Source: Eubacterium sp. (GTDB lineage: Bacteria > Bacillota > Clostridia > Lachnospirales > Lachnospiraceae). From it: 63,949 bases of DNA. Positions 35,301-44,479 of this stretch are shown piece after piece (the first letter of the stretch is position 1; every line of letters begins with the position of its first letter). The translations under genes were made by a program, and so were the position numbers. The DNA lies in contig JAGBNF010000036.1 in assembly GCA_017634555.1 (NCBI GenBank), forward strand, positions 1 through 63,949, in the 5' to 3' direction. The notes under the pieces were generated by a model. It was not told the origin of the DNA and ran no database searches. It saw only the letters and a list, made by a program, of their open reading frames with translations.

Positions 35301-35786
35301 GGCTGCTTTTCTCGCTTCCTCCGGAAGACTCTTTCTAATATAATATGCCACCTCTCCCTGAAGACATGCTGAGGTACAGATTATACCCTCGCTGTACTCA
35401 CGGAGAAGCTCCTTATCCACTCTCGGCTTATAGTAATAGCCCTCAGTAAAGCCACGGGTTACGATCTTCGAAAGATTACTATAGCCCTTATCATTCTCGG
35501 CAAGCAGAAGCAGATGGAAATATCTCTCGTCATCAGGTGATGCTTCCTTATCAAATCTGCTTCCCGGTGCGACATACACCTCGCATCCGATGATAGGCTT
35601 TATTCCCTGCGCCTTACATTCCTTGTAGAAGTCTATTACGCCGTACATTACACCATGGTCCGTAATAGCCAGGCTGTCAAAGCCAAGCTCCTTTGCACGT
35701 GAAACGAGCGCCGAAATCTTTGCGGCGCCGTCCAATAAACTGTATTCAGTATGTACATGTAAATGTGTAAATTCGTTACCCTGCAT
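32307..35786 (-). CDS. dnaE: DNA polymerase III alpha subunit
   Basis: Replicative C-family polymerase of 1159 residues. An N-terminal PHP domain (FTHLHVHTEYSLLDGA, LAITDHGVMYG) is followed by the polymerase core with GVGPGRGSAAGSIVSY and the catalytic Asp pair in MPDIDVDFAPDGRQQ, then a helix-hairpin-helix region and an OB-fold (DNMAFLRIEDLFGTMEVVVF). Firmicutes usually also have PolC; it is not in this window. The length is normal for DnaE1. The gene begins 11 bases after the DUF5662 gene and is followed by the methyltransferase gene. Confidence 0.97.
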   Translation of the reverse strand: MQGNEFTHLHVHTEYSLLDGAAKISALVSRAKELGFDSLAITDHGVMYGVIDFYKECKAQGIKPIIGCEVYVAPGSRFDKEASPDDERYFHLLLLAENDKGYSNLSKIVTRGFTEGYYYKPRVDKELLREYSEGIICTSACLQGEVAYYIRKSLPEEARKAALEYRDIFGADNFFLEMQDHGMAEDTLVNTELLKMSEELGIPLVATNDSHYIKAEDWEAHDILLCIQTNAKVMDEKRMRYEGGQYYLKSADEMERLFPYAKEALRNTHKIAERCNVNIVFGEQKIPKYDVPDNGDAFEYLTSLCKAGLIERYPDVTPELEERLDYELNTIKNMGYVDYFLIVWDFINYARQHGIGVGPGRGSAAGSIVSYCLKITNIDPIKYSLIFERFLNPERVSMPDIDVDFAPDGRQQVIDYVTEKYGEEKVVQIVTFGTLAARNCIRDVGRALDISYKTCDVVAKSIPAEVNMTIDKALEQSPDFKKMYQENEEIRYLVDMSRQLEGLPRHASLHAAGVVIGREPIDEFVPLCKNGDVVATQFNMTRIEELGLLKMDFLGLRNLTVIKDAVENIRKRTGEVVDVENLDFNDKAVYDMISQGKCDGVFQLESSGMQSFMKQLKPRNIEDVIAGISLYRPGPMDFIPQYIAGKNSVDPIHYDTPELEPILAPTYGCIVYQEQVMQIVMVLAGYSLGRSDLVRRAMSKKKADVMAKERQYFVYGDEASGVPGCIKKGIDEKIANKIFDEMTDFASYAFNKSHAAAYAVVAFETAYLRCHYPLDFMAALLTSVRDNSQKLSKYIDAVRKMGIKVLPPDINKGEGAFSVDGDAIRYGMSAIKSIGDSVVDMILTEREEHGPYRDLKDFITRMSSKEANKRTIESFIFSGAFDSFGANRRQMIEVYPKIIDEVASEKKKATSGQISLMDFMGEEEKKAFDVAYPDVPEYDKDTFLRMEKDALGLYVSGHPLDSVKDVLSRETTATTLDFVIDEETEKTEAVDGRNYRIGGLIDEVNLKVTRKGDNMAFLRIEDLFGTMEVVVFPNVFLRCRDKLETNKAVIIEGNASVSERDSKLIASDIMTMDEVISRSEDKNKELWICFKNMDSYLENANNLKQIALQHPGFTPVYVQLKEEMKMKKLANTVNVRTGIVDALKLEYGPDMVLVREKKS

Positions 35787-35797
35787 TTGTCAAATCC

Positions 35798-36394
35798 CTA
35801 ATGTTTTTTCCTGCCGATCCTGATGCCCTTCTTCTCAAGCTTCTTAATAAGCTTGTGGCGTCTGTACGCCTTCATATAAAGTCTCGCATATGCGAAGGTT
35901 TCATCCTCACCCTTCTCGGCAAGCATGGTGAGAAGCTTCTCAAGCTGTCTTCTTGTATAGGGATGCATCGCTCCCTTACTCTTGCCGTTCATATAGTAAT
36001 CAAGAGCACTCCTGTCGGTATACTCTTCCTTACGATATATCTTGCTGGCAGCAACTCTGTCGCAGAACATTTCAACAATATAATTATCAGGCATCTTCAT
36101 ACCGACCATGCTTCCGTCCCTTTTCTTAAGGTCGTAATCGATCCAGTACTCGAGATGATGCTTGTTTCTTCCCTTATGATGAAGCCACGAGGATGTATAA
36201 CCCTTTTCCTCACGTTCAGCCTCATTCGGGCTCCTGTTGCCCTGAAAATACTTTGCTCCCACCGAAAACTCGGTCCATGAATATTTAGAAAGATCATGCA
36301 TTATGCCCTGATAATAAAGTCCGCATCTGAAGCAGTTTTTACCTACTTCAAGCTTGTGATGGTTTATTGTTTTTAAATGTTCCAGCCACTTCAT
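35798..36394 (-). CDS. DUF5662 family protein
   Basis: A 198-residue soluble protein matching DUF5662, found in Firmicutes and some phages. Conserved features are KLEVGKNCFRCGLYYQG, IMHDLSKYSWTEF and HHKGRNKHHLEYW, whose His/Asp spacing is reminiscent of an HD-like metal-binding enzyme, plus a basic C-terminus (KKLEKKGIRIGRKKH). Its ATG overlaps the stop of the EAL gene (ATGA), so translation is coupled, and dnaE starts 11 bases later. The function is unknown; a phosphohydrolase is possible. Confidence 0.82.
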   Translation of the reverse strand: MKWLEHLKTINHHKLEVGKNCFRCGLYYQGIMHDLSKYSWTEFSVGAKYFQGNRSPNEAEREEKGYTSSWLHHKGRNKHHLEYWIDYDLKKRDGSMVGMKMPDNYIVEMFCDRVAASKIYRKEEYTDRSALDYYMNGKSKGAMHPYTRRQLEKLLTMLAEKGEDETFAYARLYMKAYRRHKLIKKLEKKGIRIGRKKH

Positions 36395-38706
36395 TCGTCT
36401 TGTTCTGCCTTACTGTTTTGTTCTTCATTTTCCTTGATCTTATTCTCGAACTCCTCAAGTGAAACAGGCTTCGAGAAATAATAGCCCTGATACAGAGTAC
36501 ATCCCATCTCACGCAGCATTTCCAGCTGCTCCTCTGTCTCAACGCCCTCGGCAACCGAAGGAATTCCGAGATTTGCAGCCATTTCGGTTATAGTCTTAAG
36601 AATGATACGTGCCTTTTCCTCTTCCTCGCTTCTTCTCAGGAACATCATATCGATCTTAAGTACATCGATAGGCATATCCTGCAGAAGGTTGAGTGATGAG
36701 TAACCGCTTCCGAAGTCATCCATTTCAACTATAAATCCCTTTTCTCTGAATTTATTGATGACTGCCATCTTCTTATCAAAATCCGTGATAGCGAAGGATT
36801 CTGTAATCTCCAGATGAAGCGATGACGGTTCTATATCATACTTCTCCACGAATCCCATGATGACACTGTAAACATCCATGAAGTAGAAATCCTTAGGCGA
36901 AATGTTTACCGATATCGAAAGGCCTTTATGTTCGCCCTTCCACTTGCTGAGGATCTTGCAGGCCTCTTCCCACATATACTTATCAACCTCAGCGATCATA
37001 CCGTTCTTCTCGAATACCGGAATGAAACGGTTCGGTGTAAGGAAGCCTTCTGTAGGATGATTCCATCTAACCAGTGCCTCTGCACCTTCCATCTTACCCT
37101 TGTCATTGACCTGCGGCTGCAGATAAGGGACAATCTGATGATCCTTTATGGCATCACTGAGTGCATTGCTTATAGACTTCTCCCATATTCTTGTATCTCT
37201 GAGAGTATCATCATATACAGCCATTCTCGTACTATAATCATTCTTTATACTTGCCACAGCCATAAATGCTCTGTCAAGCATAACACTGACCGGTACGTCT
37301 CTGTCAGTTATAAAATATACACCGAAATGTGTAATGACCTGATAATCTATATAGTCATCAATAGCAAGATAAATATCTTTTTCGACTTTATGATTATGCA
37401 CTCTCTCAAATTCTGCTTTTGTTTTGAGTATTGCAAACTGATCATTCTGTAGACGGCAGGATATATCTTCTTTACCCGAATACTGTGTCATGGTAGCCGC
37501 AATCTTCTTCAGTACTCTGTCTCCGGCTTCGGTTCCGTATACATCATTTATGATCTTGAATTCCTTAACATCGGATACGATAATGACATATTCCGTATCC
37601 TTATCGGCCGCAAGCCTTTCCTCAACCTTCTCAATGAATGTCTGCTTATTAAGAAGGCCCGTGAGTACATCATGTGTCGCAAGGTAGATCTTGTTCTGCT
37701 TCTCGATTTCCTCATCGGTATAATCTCTGATAACGAAGAAGGAACCAACCATCTTCTTTGTATTATCATAATTTGCAAAATATCTCACACTGAGATACTG
37801 CGGTCCCGACTCTGTCTCTCTGCACTTCTTAATCTCGAAGCTCTTTGTAAAATCCACCTCATCGCCGCCGGAAAGTTCTCTCAGGAACCTAATGTCACTT
37901 TCCTTATCCTCAAGATTTACGCCGAACATTTCGGTAGCTCTCTGATTTACATAGATACACTCTCCGTCCGAATCGAAGAAGAAAAGAGCCTCATCCATGT
38001 CATTTGTAATTCTTCCGAGAAGAATACCCTTTACAAAGAAAGGTACATACTTCAGTGAGAAGAAGTAGATCAAAAGTCCGCATACCCCGTAGCCTATCAT
38101 AGAACCGTCTATGGCATCCTTTGAAATGATGCAGAAGGTTTCCCAGACACATGTAAAGGAAAGGCTTACGATTATAACATAGAACCTCTCTCTGTAAGCC
38201 TTTGAGATACTTCTTATCTTCTTTATAAATGCAATAAGCACTATGACAAAGATGCAATAATTAAATGTAAAATGTATATACTCGCCTATATGCGGAATCT
38301 GTATAAAATATGTATCGTAATCACCGAGTATAACCTTCTCGATTTCAAATACATGTCCGGTAAAATCATTAAGAAGGATACTGATTATATCCAGTACCGT
38401 AAGTGTAAGTGTGACCTTCTTCAGTACTGTTCCGTCGAAAGGATAGGAACAATAATTCATGGAGTATCGCAGCAGGAAATAAAATACGAAATCCACTCCG
38501 AAGAAGTACATAAGATAGCCAATATTACAGAACCAGGCTTCATGAGATACCGCAACTATGATATTTCCGGCCATAGGAATAACAGCCGACAGAAGAAGTT
38601 TTCTTACATCAACCGCCAGTGGTCGCTTATCCCTAAATGCACCGATTATACAGAGAATCAGTAACAGGGTTAATCCAAATAGAATTCCGATAAACTGTAT
38701 CTTCAT
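36391..38706 (-). CDS. Membrane-bound c-di-GMP phosphodiesterase, 7TM-PAS-degenerate GGDEF-EAL
   Basis: A 771-residue signalling protein from the ATG at 38706 (CAGGTG before it; an upstream TTG is less likely). Seven membrane segments (about 1-225, histidine-kinase N-terminal 7TM type), a PAS domain (about 235-335), a GGDEF domain (340-500) whose active site reads RLQNDQF instead of GGDEF, and an EAL domain (515-765) with EALVRW, LEITES, DDFGSGYSS and EGVETEEQ. The EAL part looks catalytic and the GGDEF part probably only senses GTP. It should lower cyclic di-GMP. Stop and DUF5662 start overlap by 4 bases. Confidence 0.93.
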   Translation of the reverse strand: MKIQFIGILFGLTLLLILCIIGAFRDKRPLAVDVRKLLLSAVIPMAGNIIVAVSHEAWFCNIGYLMYFFGVDFVFYFLLRYSMNYCSYPFDGTVLKKVTLTLTVLDIISILLNDFTGHVFEIEKVILGDYDTYFIQIPHIGEYIHFTFNYCIFVIVLIAFIKKIRSISKAYRERFYVIIVSLSFTCVWETFCIISKDAIDGSMIGYGVCGLLIYFFSLKYVPFFVKGILLGRITNDMDEALFFFDSDGECIYVNQRATEMFGVNLEDKESDIRFLRELSGGDEVDFTKSFEIKKCRETESGPQYLSVRYFANYDNTKKMVGSFFVIRDYTDEEIEKQNKIYLATHDVLTGLLNKQTFIEKVEERLAADKDTEYVIIVSDVKEFKIINDVYGTEAGDRVLKKIAATMTQYSGKEDISCRLQNDQFAILKTKAEFERVHNHKVEKDIYLAIDDYIDYQVITHFGVYFITDRDVPVSVMLDRAFMAVASIKNDYSTRMAVYDDTLRDTRIWEKSISNALSDAIKDHQIVPYLQPQVNDKGKMEGAEALVRWNHPTEGFLTPNRFIPVFEKNGMIAEVDKYMWEEACKILSKWKGEHKGLSISVNISPKDFYFMDVYSVIMGFVEKYDIEPSSLHLEITESFAITDFDKKMAVINKFREKGFIVEMDDFGSGYSSLNLLQDMPIDVLKIDMMFLRRSEEEEKARIILKTITEMAANLGIPSVAEGVETEEQLEMLREMGCTLYQGYYFSKPVSLEEFENKIKENEEQNSKAEQDE

Positions 38707-38747
38707 AGGCACCTGCTTCCGAACATAACAACTATCCAATTATATTT

Positions 38748-38782
38748 TAACACAAAAGGGAGCTGATAAAAACAGCTCCCTT
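38748..38782 (-). terminator. Terminator of the superoxide reductase gene
   Basis: AAGGGAGCTG and CAGCTCCCTT form a 10-bp stem with a 7-base loop, followed on the minus strand by TTGTGTTAAAAT. It lies 37 bases after the stop at 38819. Confidence 0.72.
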
Positions 38783-38818
38783 AAAGATTTTTATATTTAT
38801 TTTGAATTTTATTAAATG

Positions 38819-39193
38819 TTATGCTTCAGCTTTCCAGAGGCCGTGAAGATTGCAGTACTCATAAGCTGCAACAAGCTCATCTGTATCTGAAAGTGCAAAT
38901 GTTGCCTCCGGTGCATCTCCCGGCTTAAGATACTTGATCTGGCTTCCTTCCTTTGTCTCGATGATAACCCATGTAATGTAATGAGCATCAAGCATAGGAT
39001 GAGCTACCTCACCAACCTTTACAGTAACCTTCTTACCGTCAGCTACTATAACCGGAACGTGCTTCTCACCTGCTCCGTCTGAAGTATTCGGAACAAGCTC
39101 TACTGTAGTTTCACCACAGCACTTAAGATCACATGCATCCTTGTTGAAATATGTGAAGATATTTCCACACTTTGTACATTTAAAAATCTGCAT
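38819..39193 (-). CDS. Desulfoferrodoxin-type superoxide reductase
   Basis: Reduces superoxide to hydrogen peroxide in anaerobes, without making oxygen. The 124 residues have an N-terminal desulforedoxin domain with Cys6, Cys9, Cys25 and Cys26 for iron centre I, and a neelaredoxin domain whose centre II ligands are all present: His45 (EKHVPV), His65 and His71 (AHPMLDAHYITW), Cys114 and His117 (CNLHGLW). It is therefore the two-iron class with an intact active site. It has its own strong promoter and terminator. The ATG at 39193 follows AGGAGG. Confidence 0.95.
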   Translation of the reverse strand: MQIFKCTKCGNIFTYFNKDACDLKCCGETTVELVPNTSDGAGEKHVPVIVADGKKVTVKVGEVAHPMLDAHYITWVIIETKEGSQIKYLKPGDAPEATFALSDTDELVAAYEYCNLHGLWKAEA

Positions 39194-39238
39194 AATATTT
39201 TACCTCCTCTAATAAATTGGTACCCCATTACCTGTTTC

Positions 39239-39267
39239 ATTATATATCATTAAGAGTAACCTTGCAA
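39239..39267 (-). promoter_or_regulatory. Sigma-A promoter of the superoxide reductase gene
   Basis: TTGCAA (39262-39267), 17 bases, TATAAT (39239-39244) on the minus strand, about 45 bases upstream of the ATG and just downstream of guaB. Confidence 0.75.
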
Positions 39268-39286
39268 TTACTATGACATTCAATGA

Positions 39287-40795
39287 TTAGTTGGTCTCGC
39301 CGTTACCATGCTCCTTACGGATAACATCATGAGCGCCACCCTCAACGATACTTGTAGATGATACAAGTGTGAGCTTAGCCTTCTGCTGGAACTCCTTGAT
39401 ATTAAGAGCACCACAGTTACACATAGTTGACTTAACCTTGCTAAGTGTTCTGTCTACATTATCCTTAAGTGGTCCTGCATAAGGAACGTATGAATCAACG
39501 CCCTCTTCGAAGCTGAGCTTCTTATCTCCGCCGAGATCGTATCTCTGCCAGTTTCTTGCACGGTTTGAACCCTCGCCCCAGTACTCCTTAACGTAATTTC
39601 CGTTAACTAGAAGCTTCTCTGTCGGGCTCTCATCGAATCTTGCGAAATATCTTCCGAGCATTACGAAGTCTGCTCCCATAGCAAGTGCAAGTGTGATGTG
39701 ATGATCGTATACGATACCACCGTCTGAACAAACAGGAACATATACACCTGTCTCCTCGAAGTACTCATCTCTTGCCTTGCAAACCTCGATAAGTGCTGTA
39801 GCCTGTCCACGTCCGATACCCTTTGTCTCTCTTGTGATACAGATAGAACCACCACCGATTCCGACCTTGATGAAATCAGCGCCTGCTTCTGCGAGGAATC
39901 TGAAACCTTCTGCATCGACTACATTTCCTGCACCAACCTTAACTGTATCTCCGTATCTCTCTCTTACCCACTCAAGAGTAAGCTTCTGCCACTCTGAGAA
40001 ACCTTCTGAAGAATCGATACAAAGTACATCTACACCTGCATCTACAAGAGCAGGAATTCTCTCTGCGTAATCTCTTGTGTTAATACCGGCACCAACTATA
40101 TATCTCTTATGCTGATCCAGAAGCTCTCCAGGATTATCCTTATGCTCATCATAATCCTTACGGAATACGAATGATACGAGCTTTCCTGCATCATCAACTA
40201 TAGGAAGTGAGTTAAGCTTGTTATCCCAGATGATATCGTTTGCCTCACTGAGTGTGATGCCGTCCTTAGCTGTGATAAGCTTCTCAAGCGGTGTCATGAA
40301 CTCTGATACCTTTACGTCCGGCTTCATACGGCTTACACGATAATCTCTGCTTGATACAATACCAACAAGCTTTCCTTCCGGTGTTCCATCAGCTGTAACT
40401 GCTACAGTTGAATGTCCTGACTTCTTCTTCATCTCAATGATATCAGCAAGTGTGCTGTCAGGGCTTACGTTGGAATCACTCTTTACAAAGCCTGCTTTAT
40501 AACTCTTTACCTTGGCAACCATGGCTGCTTCGTCCTCGATAGACTGTGAGCCGTAAATAAAAGAAACACCTCCGCTCTTTGCGAGTGCACATGCAAGTCT
40601 GTCACCTGATACGGACTGCATGATAGCAGATACCATAGGTATCGTCATCTCGATAGCTGAGGTTTCACCTTTTTTAAACTTAACAAGTGGGGTCTTAAGA
40701 CTCACGTTTGCCGGGATGCATTCACTTGATGAATATCCCGGAATGAGAAGATATTCGTTAAATGTTCTTGATGGTTCTGTTATGTAGGTTGCCAT
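39287..40795 (-). CDS. guaB: IMP dehydrogenase
   Basis: NAD-dependent oxidation of IMP to XMP, the committing step to GMP. The 502 residues form a TIM barrel interrupted by two CBS domains (about 105-225: [20 protein letters not shown] and [22 protein letters not shown]). The catalytic loop is [21 protein letters not shown] with the active-site Cys, followed by [13 protein letters not shown]. All conserved elements are present. GGAGG precedes the ATG at 40795. It stands alone, upstream of the superoxide reductase gene and downstream of a tRNA gene. Confidence 0.95.
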   Translation of the reverse strand: MATYITEPSRTFNEYLLIPGYSSSECIPANVSLKTPLVKFKKGETSAIEMTIPMVSAIMQSVSGDRLACALAKSGGVSFIYGSQSIEDEAAMVAKVKSYKAGFVKSDSNVSPDSTLADIIEMKKKSGHSTVAVTADGTPEGKLVGIVSSRDYRVSRMKPDVKVSEFMTPLEKLITAKDGITLSEANDIIWDNKLNSLPIVDDAGKLVSFVFRKDYDEHKDNPGELLDQHKRYIVGAGINTRDYAERIPALVDAGVDVLCIDSSEGFSEWQKLTLEWVRERYGDTVKVGAGNVVDAEGFRFLAEAGADFIKVGIGGGSICITRETKGIGRGQATALIEVCKARDEYFEETGVYVPVCSDGGIVYDHHITLALAMGADFVMLGRYFARFDESPTEKLLVNGNYVKEYWGEGSNRARNWQRYDLGGDKKLSFEEGVDSYVPYAGPLKDNVDRTLSKVKSTMCNCGALNIKEFQQKAKLTLVSSTSIVEGGAHDVIRKEHGNGETN

Positions 40796-40932
40796 TTGAA
40801 TTTTCCTCCATTCTTAAAAAATTTAATAACTAATTGAAAATATTTTACTCCATATCGTACATTAATCGTCTCAAAAACGCAAGAACAAAAATCAGTTTTT
40901 TTCTTTATTTTTTTATGAACTCTGTACATACA

Positions 40933-40961
40933 AAAACCCATGGGACTATCCCATGGGTTTT
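40933..40961 (-). terminator. Terminator of tRNA-Thr
   Basis: AAAACCCATGGGA and TCCCATGGGTTTT form a perfect 13-bp stem with a 3-base loop and an extra T on the minus strand. The symmetric A/T tails mean it could act on both strands. Confidence 0.8.
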
Positions 40962-40972
40962 AAAAGTCATTC

Positions 40973-41045
40973 AGCTCCCGATCGGACTCGAACCGACGAC
41001 CTATTGATTACGAATCAATTGCTCTACCAACTGAGCCACGGAAGC
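40973..41045 (-). tRNA. tRNA-Thr (anticodon CGU)
   Basis: On the minus strand a full cloverleaf: acceptor GCTTCCG/CGGGAGC (7 bp, one G.U), D-arm with GGCTCAGTTGGTAGAGC, anticodon stem ATTGA/TCAAT with loop TTCGTAA, hence anticodon CGT reading ACG, and T-arm GTCGG-TTCGAGT-CCGAT. The discriminator is T and CCA is not encoded. It has its own terminator at 40933-40961. Confidence 0.96.
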
Positions 41046-41145
41046 ATCTGCATCTCTATTAGACACGCATGTTGTATTATAAACAGAATGAACCTTCTAT
41101 GCAAGTGTTAATTTCCGTGTCAGCCCTTTGTGAGCCTGGATGAAC

Positions 41146-41940
41146 TTACCAGGTCTTTCCGTTATAAGAGCTTGATCCTGCACCATTCTGCTGGTTATCC
41201 ATCTCATCCTGAGTCTTCTGACGCTCCTTCATGCTGTCCTTCTTCTGATCGTCGAGAGCATCCTTAATCTGGTCTTCTCTCTCAGTATTCTTCTTTTCTT
41301 CCGGCTCGCTGTCCTTATCGCCGTTTCCGTCCTGTGGCTGATCATCACTGTCACTGTCCGAAGAATCACTCTGCTGCTGCATTTCATCCAGCATCTTATC
41401 TATATCAGCCTTCAGCTGTTCAGCCTCTTTATTATGTCCGTTCGGATCATCCGGATTAGCACAGCCTTCCTCTGTCAGCACATTTCTTGCTGCCTTAAGC
41501 TGCTTTATGGCACGCTGAGCATCCTTCTGAGTCTGCATTCCTGCCCAGTCGATCTTTGCAAGCATTGCAAGTGCGAGATTTACTCTGATATCGCATTCCT
41601 TCTCATGATTATGTGAAGGACCAAGCTCAAGAGCTCTCTTATAATTTGCGATTGCCTTATCGTATTCACCATTCTTGTAGTTCACATTTCCAAGATTATA
41701 ATACGGCAGATAACTCTCAGGAATATTCAGCTTAAGAAGCTGCTCTTCATAATCCTCGCTGTATATCTGATTCTTATATCTTGATCTGAATATCTCATTC
41801 AGAATGAAACGTCCACCCAGAAAGAGAGAAAACGCAAGCATAATGATACATGCTATATCAATGAAAAGCATGAATCTTCTCGGATTCTCTATCTGAAATT
41901 TTTCAATTCGTCTGTGATCAGACATTGTTTTCTTTTCCAT
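41146..41940 (-). CDS. TPR membrane protein of the MoxR/VWA (Bat-like) operon
   Basis: A 264-residue protein with a short cytoplasmic N-terminus, one membrane segment (about 28-46), tetratricopeptide repeats (about 70-150, PESYLPYYNLGNVNYKNGEY, DKAIANYKRALELGPS), and a long Asp/Ser/Gln/Lys-rich tail. It matches BatC/BatE-type proteins that end such operons. It probably scaffolds the VWA proteins at the membrane; this is family-based. It starts 24 bases after the second VWA gene. Confidence 0.82.
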   Translation of the reverse strand: MEKKTMSDHRRIEKFQIENPRRFMLFIDIACIIMLAFSLFLGGRFILNEIFRSRYKNQIYSEDYEEQLLKLNIPESYLPYYNLGNVNYKNGEYDKAIANYKRALELGPSHNHEKECDIRVNLALAMLAKIDWAGMQTQKDAQRAIKQLKAARNVLTEEGCANPDDPNGHNKEAEQLKADIDKMLDEMQQQSDSSDSDSDDQPQDGNGDKDSEPEEKKNTEREDQIKDALDDQKKDSMKERQKTQDEMDNQQNGAGSSSYNGKTW

Positions 41941-41964
41941 ACTTGTTACCCATAATACAGTGAT

Positions 41965-42924
41965 TTATAAACGTCCTCTTCTGACAATGATCACCATTTC
42001 CAAAATGAGAAATGCGAGAAGCACTCCTGCATAGTAAAAATATGTATCCTCATAGCTGACATTATCACTGCTTGCCAGCTGCATTGAACTACCGCTCTTT
42101 ATAGAGTCCAGCAGATATTCCACGTTAGCCGGATCATCCATGTAAATGTACTCTATATCCATCTCGTCTGCGAGATCTCTGAGAGTTACATCATTCATGA
42201 TAGATAAAGCATCCTTGCCTGTCTCAGGATCTGTAATATACTGATGAGATCCCTTGTCGTACATTTTGCCGCCTTCCTTGGTACCGTATCCAAGAACCGC
42301 TCCACCGTCGATCAGACCCTCAAGTCCCGCAAAGGACATAACCTGTGAATCCTCGGCAGTAACCTCACCGTCACTGATGAAGAAAACGATAGTTGTTCTG
42401 TCTTCCTTCTTTGACGATGATGTAAGCATTTCACCCATATCATTATATACAACGTTCGGAGTTGTTCCTCTTGCGTAATAACGGTCAGGTGTTGCTATAG
42501 TAGCGAAGGCATCGGATACGTTCTTGCTGTCCTGTGTGAACGGTGCAAGTATCTGTGACTTGTTGTCGAATCTGATCAGTGAGAAATTACTTCCTGAAAG
42601 ACTCTCCATGATATGCTCACAGTCACGGAGTACCGCATTCATTCTCGGCTCGTTTCCGTTGCTGTCCTCTGCCCACATACTGATTGTGGTATCAACAACG
42701 AAGAGTACGTCGATATTCTTCAGCTCAACATCTACATTATATCTTTTTCCCATTATTCTGAGATTTATGAGGAATACCATAGTGAGTACTACAAGTATTC
42801 TCGCAATCTTCAGTATCTTGAGAAATATATCATTTTTATTCTTCACCACTCCGAAGACATATCCCCCCAGTATCAGGAGCATAACAGGGATAACTACGAC
42901 AAGTGGTACGATCGGATTTATCAT
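41965..42924 (-). CDS. VWA-domain membrane protein (BatB-like)
   Basis: A 319-residue protein with two N-terminal membrane segments (about 5-23, 41-60), a von Willebrand A domain (about 78-270) and a C-terminal membrane segment (about 290-312). The metal-binding site reads VVDTTIS (DxTxS, a slight variant of DxSxS). Members bind Mg through this site and act with the MoxR ATPase in stress or metal-insertion tasks. Its start overlaps the stop of the preceding VWA gene (ATGA). Confidence 0.85.
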   Translation of the reverse strand: MINPIVPLVVVIPVMLLILGGYVFGVVKNKNDIFLKILKIARILVVLTMVFLINLRIMGKRYNVDVELKNIDVLFVVDTTISMWAEDSNGNEPRMNAVLRDCEHIMESLSGSNFSLIRFDNKSQILAPFTQDSKNVSDAFATIATPDRYYARGTTPNVVYNDMGEMLTSSSKKEDRTTIVFFISDGEVTAEDSQVMSFAGLEGLIDGGAVLGYGTKEGGKMYDKGSHQYITDPETGKDALSIMNDVTLRDLADEMDIEYIYMDDPANVEYLLDSIKSGSSMQLASSDNVSYEDTYFYYAGVLLAFLILEMVIIVRRGRL

Positions 42925-44012
42925 ATCAGAATCACCGCTCCCATAATAATCAAAGTAATAATCGAAAGAAGAAGTATGATTGCAGGAACCATCGGCTGAT
43001 CAACAACCTTTGTGATCGTGATTTCATTTACTTCCATAACCTTCTGTGACTGGATACTCTTTACGATATCCTTTACCGGCAGAGAATCACTCTGCTTATA
43101 GAAAGCACCACCGGTACTTTCAACAGCCTGCTTCATTTCACTCTGAAGCGTACCATAGTTATAATCGTTTGTGAGATTGAATACTTCCTCGTTAGGGAAG
43201 ATTCCGAAAACGGTTACATCATTCTTCTTACAAAGCTGTGCAGCCTCTTCGAGCTCAACCAGCGGCTTCTTCATTTCTTCCTGTGCATTATCTGTAGACA
43301 TGATGATAATTCTTGTTCTGGATTCATCATCCAGATGTGGGAAGCTGTAGAGACATGAAGCAAGTCCCTCACCGATAAGTGAACTACCCTTTGAATAGTT
43401 ATTGATCAAAGTACCGGCATCATAATACTCAAGCTCATCCTTAAGTGCATATATCTTGTCCCAATCTTCATCGGTAAGATAATCATCGCCATATACGAGA
43501 TCCATATATTCCTTCTGCATCTCAAAGTATGTCTTGAGATCTTCCAGCTTCTTCAGGATAAAATCATAATCATCTGTCATCGGTACATAAAGAACCGTCG
43601 ATGTGTTATAAATTGTTATTCCGAATCTGTCGCCGTCAAGGCCCTTAACAACATCCTTAAGTGCATCAACGAGATCTGAATTCAGATAACAGATGGAGTA
43701 GGAAACATCAAGATTGAGATAGATATCTCTCTTCTTGGTTCCGTTACTTACAGTCTCGGTCTTTACAGGTCTTGCAAGCAGTACAAGTGTTGAAATGATT
43801 GCTGTAAAGATACAGAACTCCATCCCTATTCTGAGGAACATCTGAATATCCTTATATCTTTTGTATTCAGGAAGCTTTCTGGCAAATGCTGTATTTGCCG
43901 CGCGTACACCGCCTTTATATTTTGTTTTCTTTTTAATTACATGAAGCAGAATAAAGATTACTATAATAACCGGTATTCCTATCTTCAGTAACAACGGATA
44001 TTTTATTGCCAT
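42921..44012 (-). CDS. VWA-domain membrane protein (BatA-like)
   Basis: A 363-residue protein with N-terminal membrane segments (about 6-24, 61-82), a VWA domain (about 95-300) with an intact MIDAS DVSYS in YLNLDVSYSICYLN, and a C-terminal membrane segment (about 340-362). It is the first of two VWA genes. It overlaps the upstream small membrane protein gene by 10 bases and the downstream gene by 4, indicating tight coupling. BatA-like function in aerotolerance or envelope integrity is inferred. Confidence 0.86.
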   Translation of the reverse strand: MAIKYPLLLKIGIPVIIVIFILLHVIKKKTKYKGGVRAANTAFARKLPEYKRYKDIQMFLRIGMEFCIFTAIISTLVLLARPVKTETVSNGTKKRDIYLNLDVSYSICYLNSDLVDALKDVVKGLDGDRFGITIYNTSTVLYVPMTDDYDFILKKLEDLKTYFEMQKEYMDLVYGDDYLTDEDWDKIYALKDELEYYDAGTLINNYSKGSSLIGEGLASCLYSFPHLDDESRTRIIIMSTDNAQEEMKKPLVELEEAAQLCKKNDVTVFGIFPNEEVFNLTNDYNYGTLQSEMKQAVESTGGAFYKQSDSLPVKDIVKSIQSQKVMEVNEITITKVVDQPMVPAIILLLSIITLIIMGAVILI

Positions 44013-44479
44013 AATTCCAGAACCTTTTTGGTCTTAAATAATGATTGGTTAATGTCTGCATAGGTAAAACGTGCGAACTCCGGCTCATAGTATTCCTCGA
44101 CCAGCTGTGTAAGTGCCGGAATACCGACCTGTCTGATCTCTGCCAGAGTATATTTATCAACAGGAATGCCTGTAGCTTCAAATACGAAGCCTCTAATACA
44201 GGTACTCATCTTGTTGTATGCCTTTCTGATAGTAATGCTTCCGCTGCGGAGCTCATTCTCTATCATGCCCATCTGACCGAGATACTTGGTTTTTATCTCG
44301 GCAAGATTCTTGCCCTTAGCCTTCTTCAGTCGTATCTTCTTAGGCCGCTTTAACCGGTCTCCGAATTTCTTTCGGAAGAATATCTGAAGAAAGATCACTG
44401 CGGCAAGAAGCACCAGTGCCAGAATTATCCATATGGCCATATATGAAAATGTATCCTGAAGCTCAACCGATGTTTTCAT
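44003..44479 (-). CDS. Small single-TM protein of the Bat-like operon
   Basis: A 158-residue protein with a membrane segment (about 13-36), a basic stretch (KKFGDRLKRPKKIRLKKAKG) and a helical C-terminal domain. In MoxR-DUF58-VWA operons this position usually holds a DUF4381-like protein; I infer the same role, but sequence similarity is weak. The upstream ATG at 44506 lies inside the DUF58 gene; AAAGG before the ATG at 44479 is the better start. It overlaps the DUF58 gene by 17 bases and the next VWA gene by 10. Confidence 0.72.
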   Translation of the reverse strand: MKTSVELQDTFSYMAIWIILALVLLAAVIFLQIFFRKKFGDRLKRPKKIRLKKAKGKNLAEIKTKYLGQMGMIENELRSGSITIRKAYNKMSTCIRGFVFEATGIPVDKYTLAEIRQVGIPALTQLVEEYYEPEFARFTYADINQSLFKTKKVLELWQ

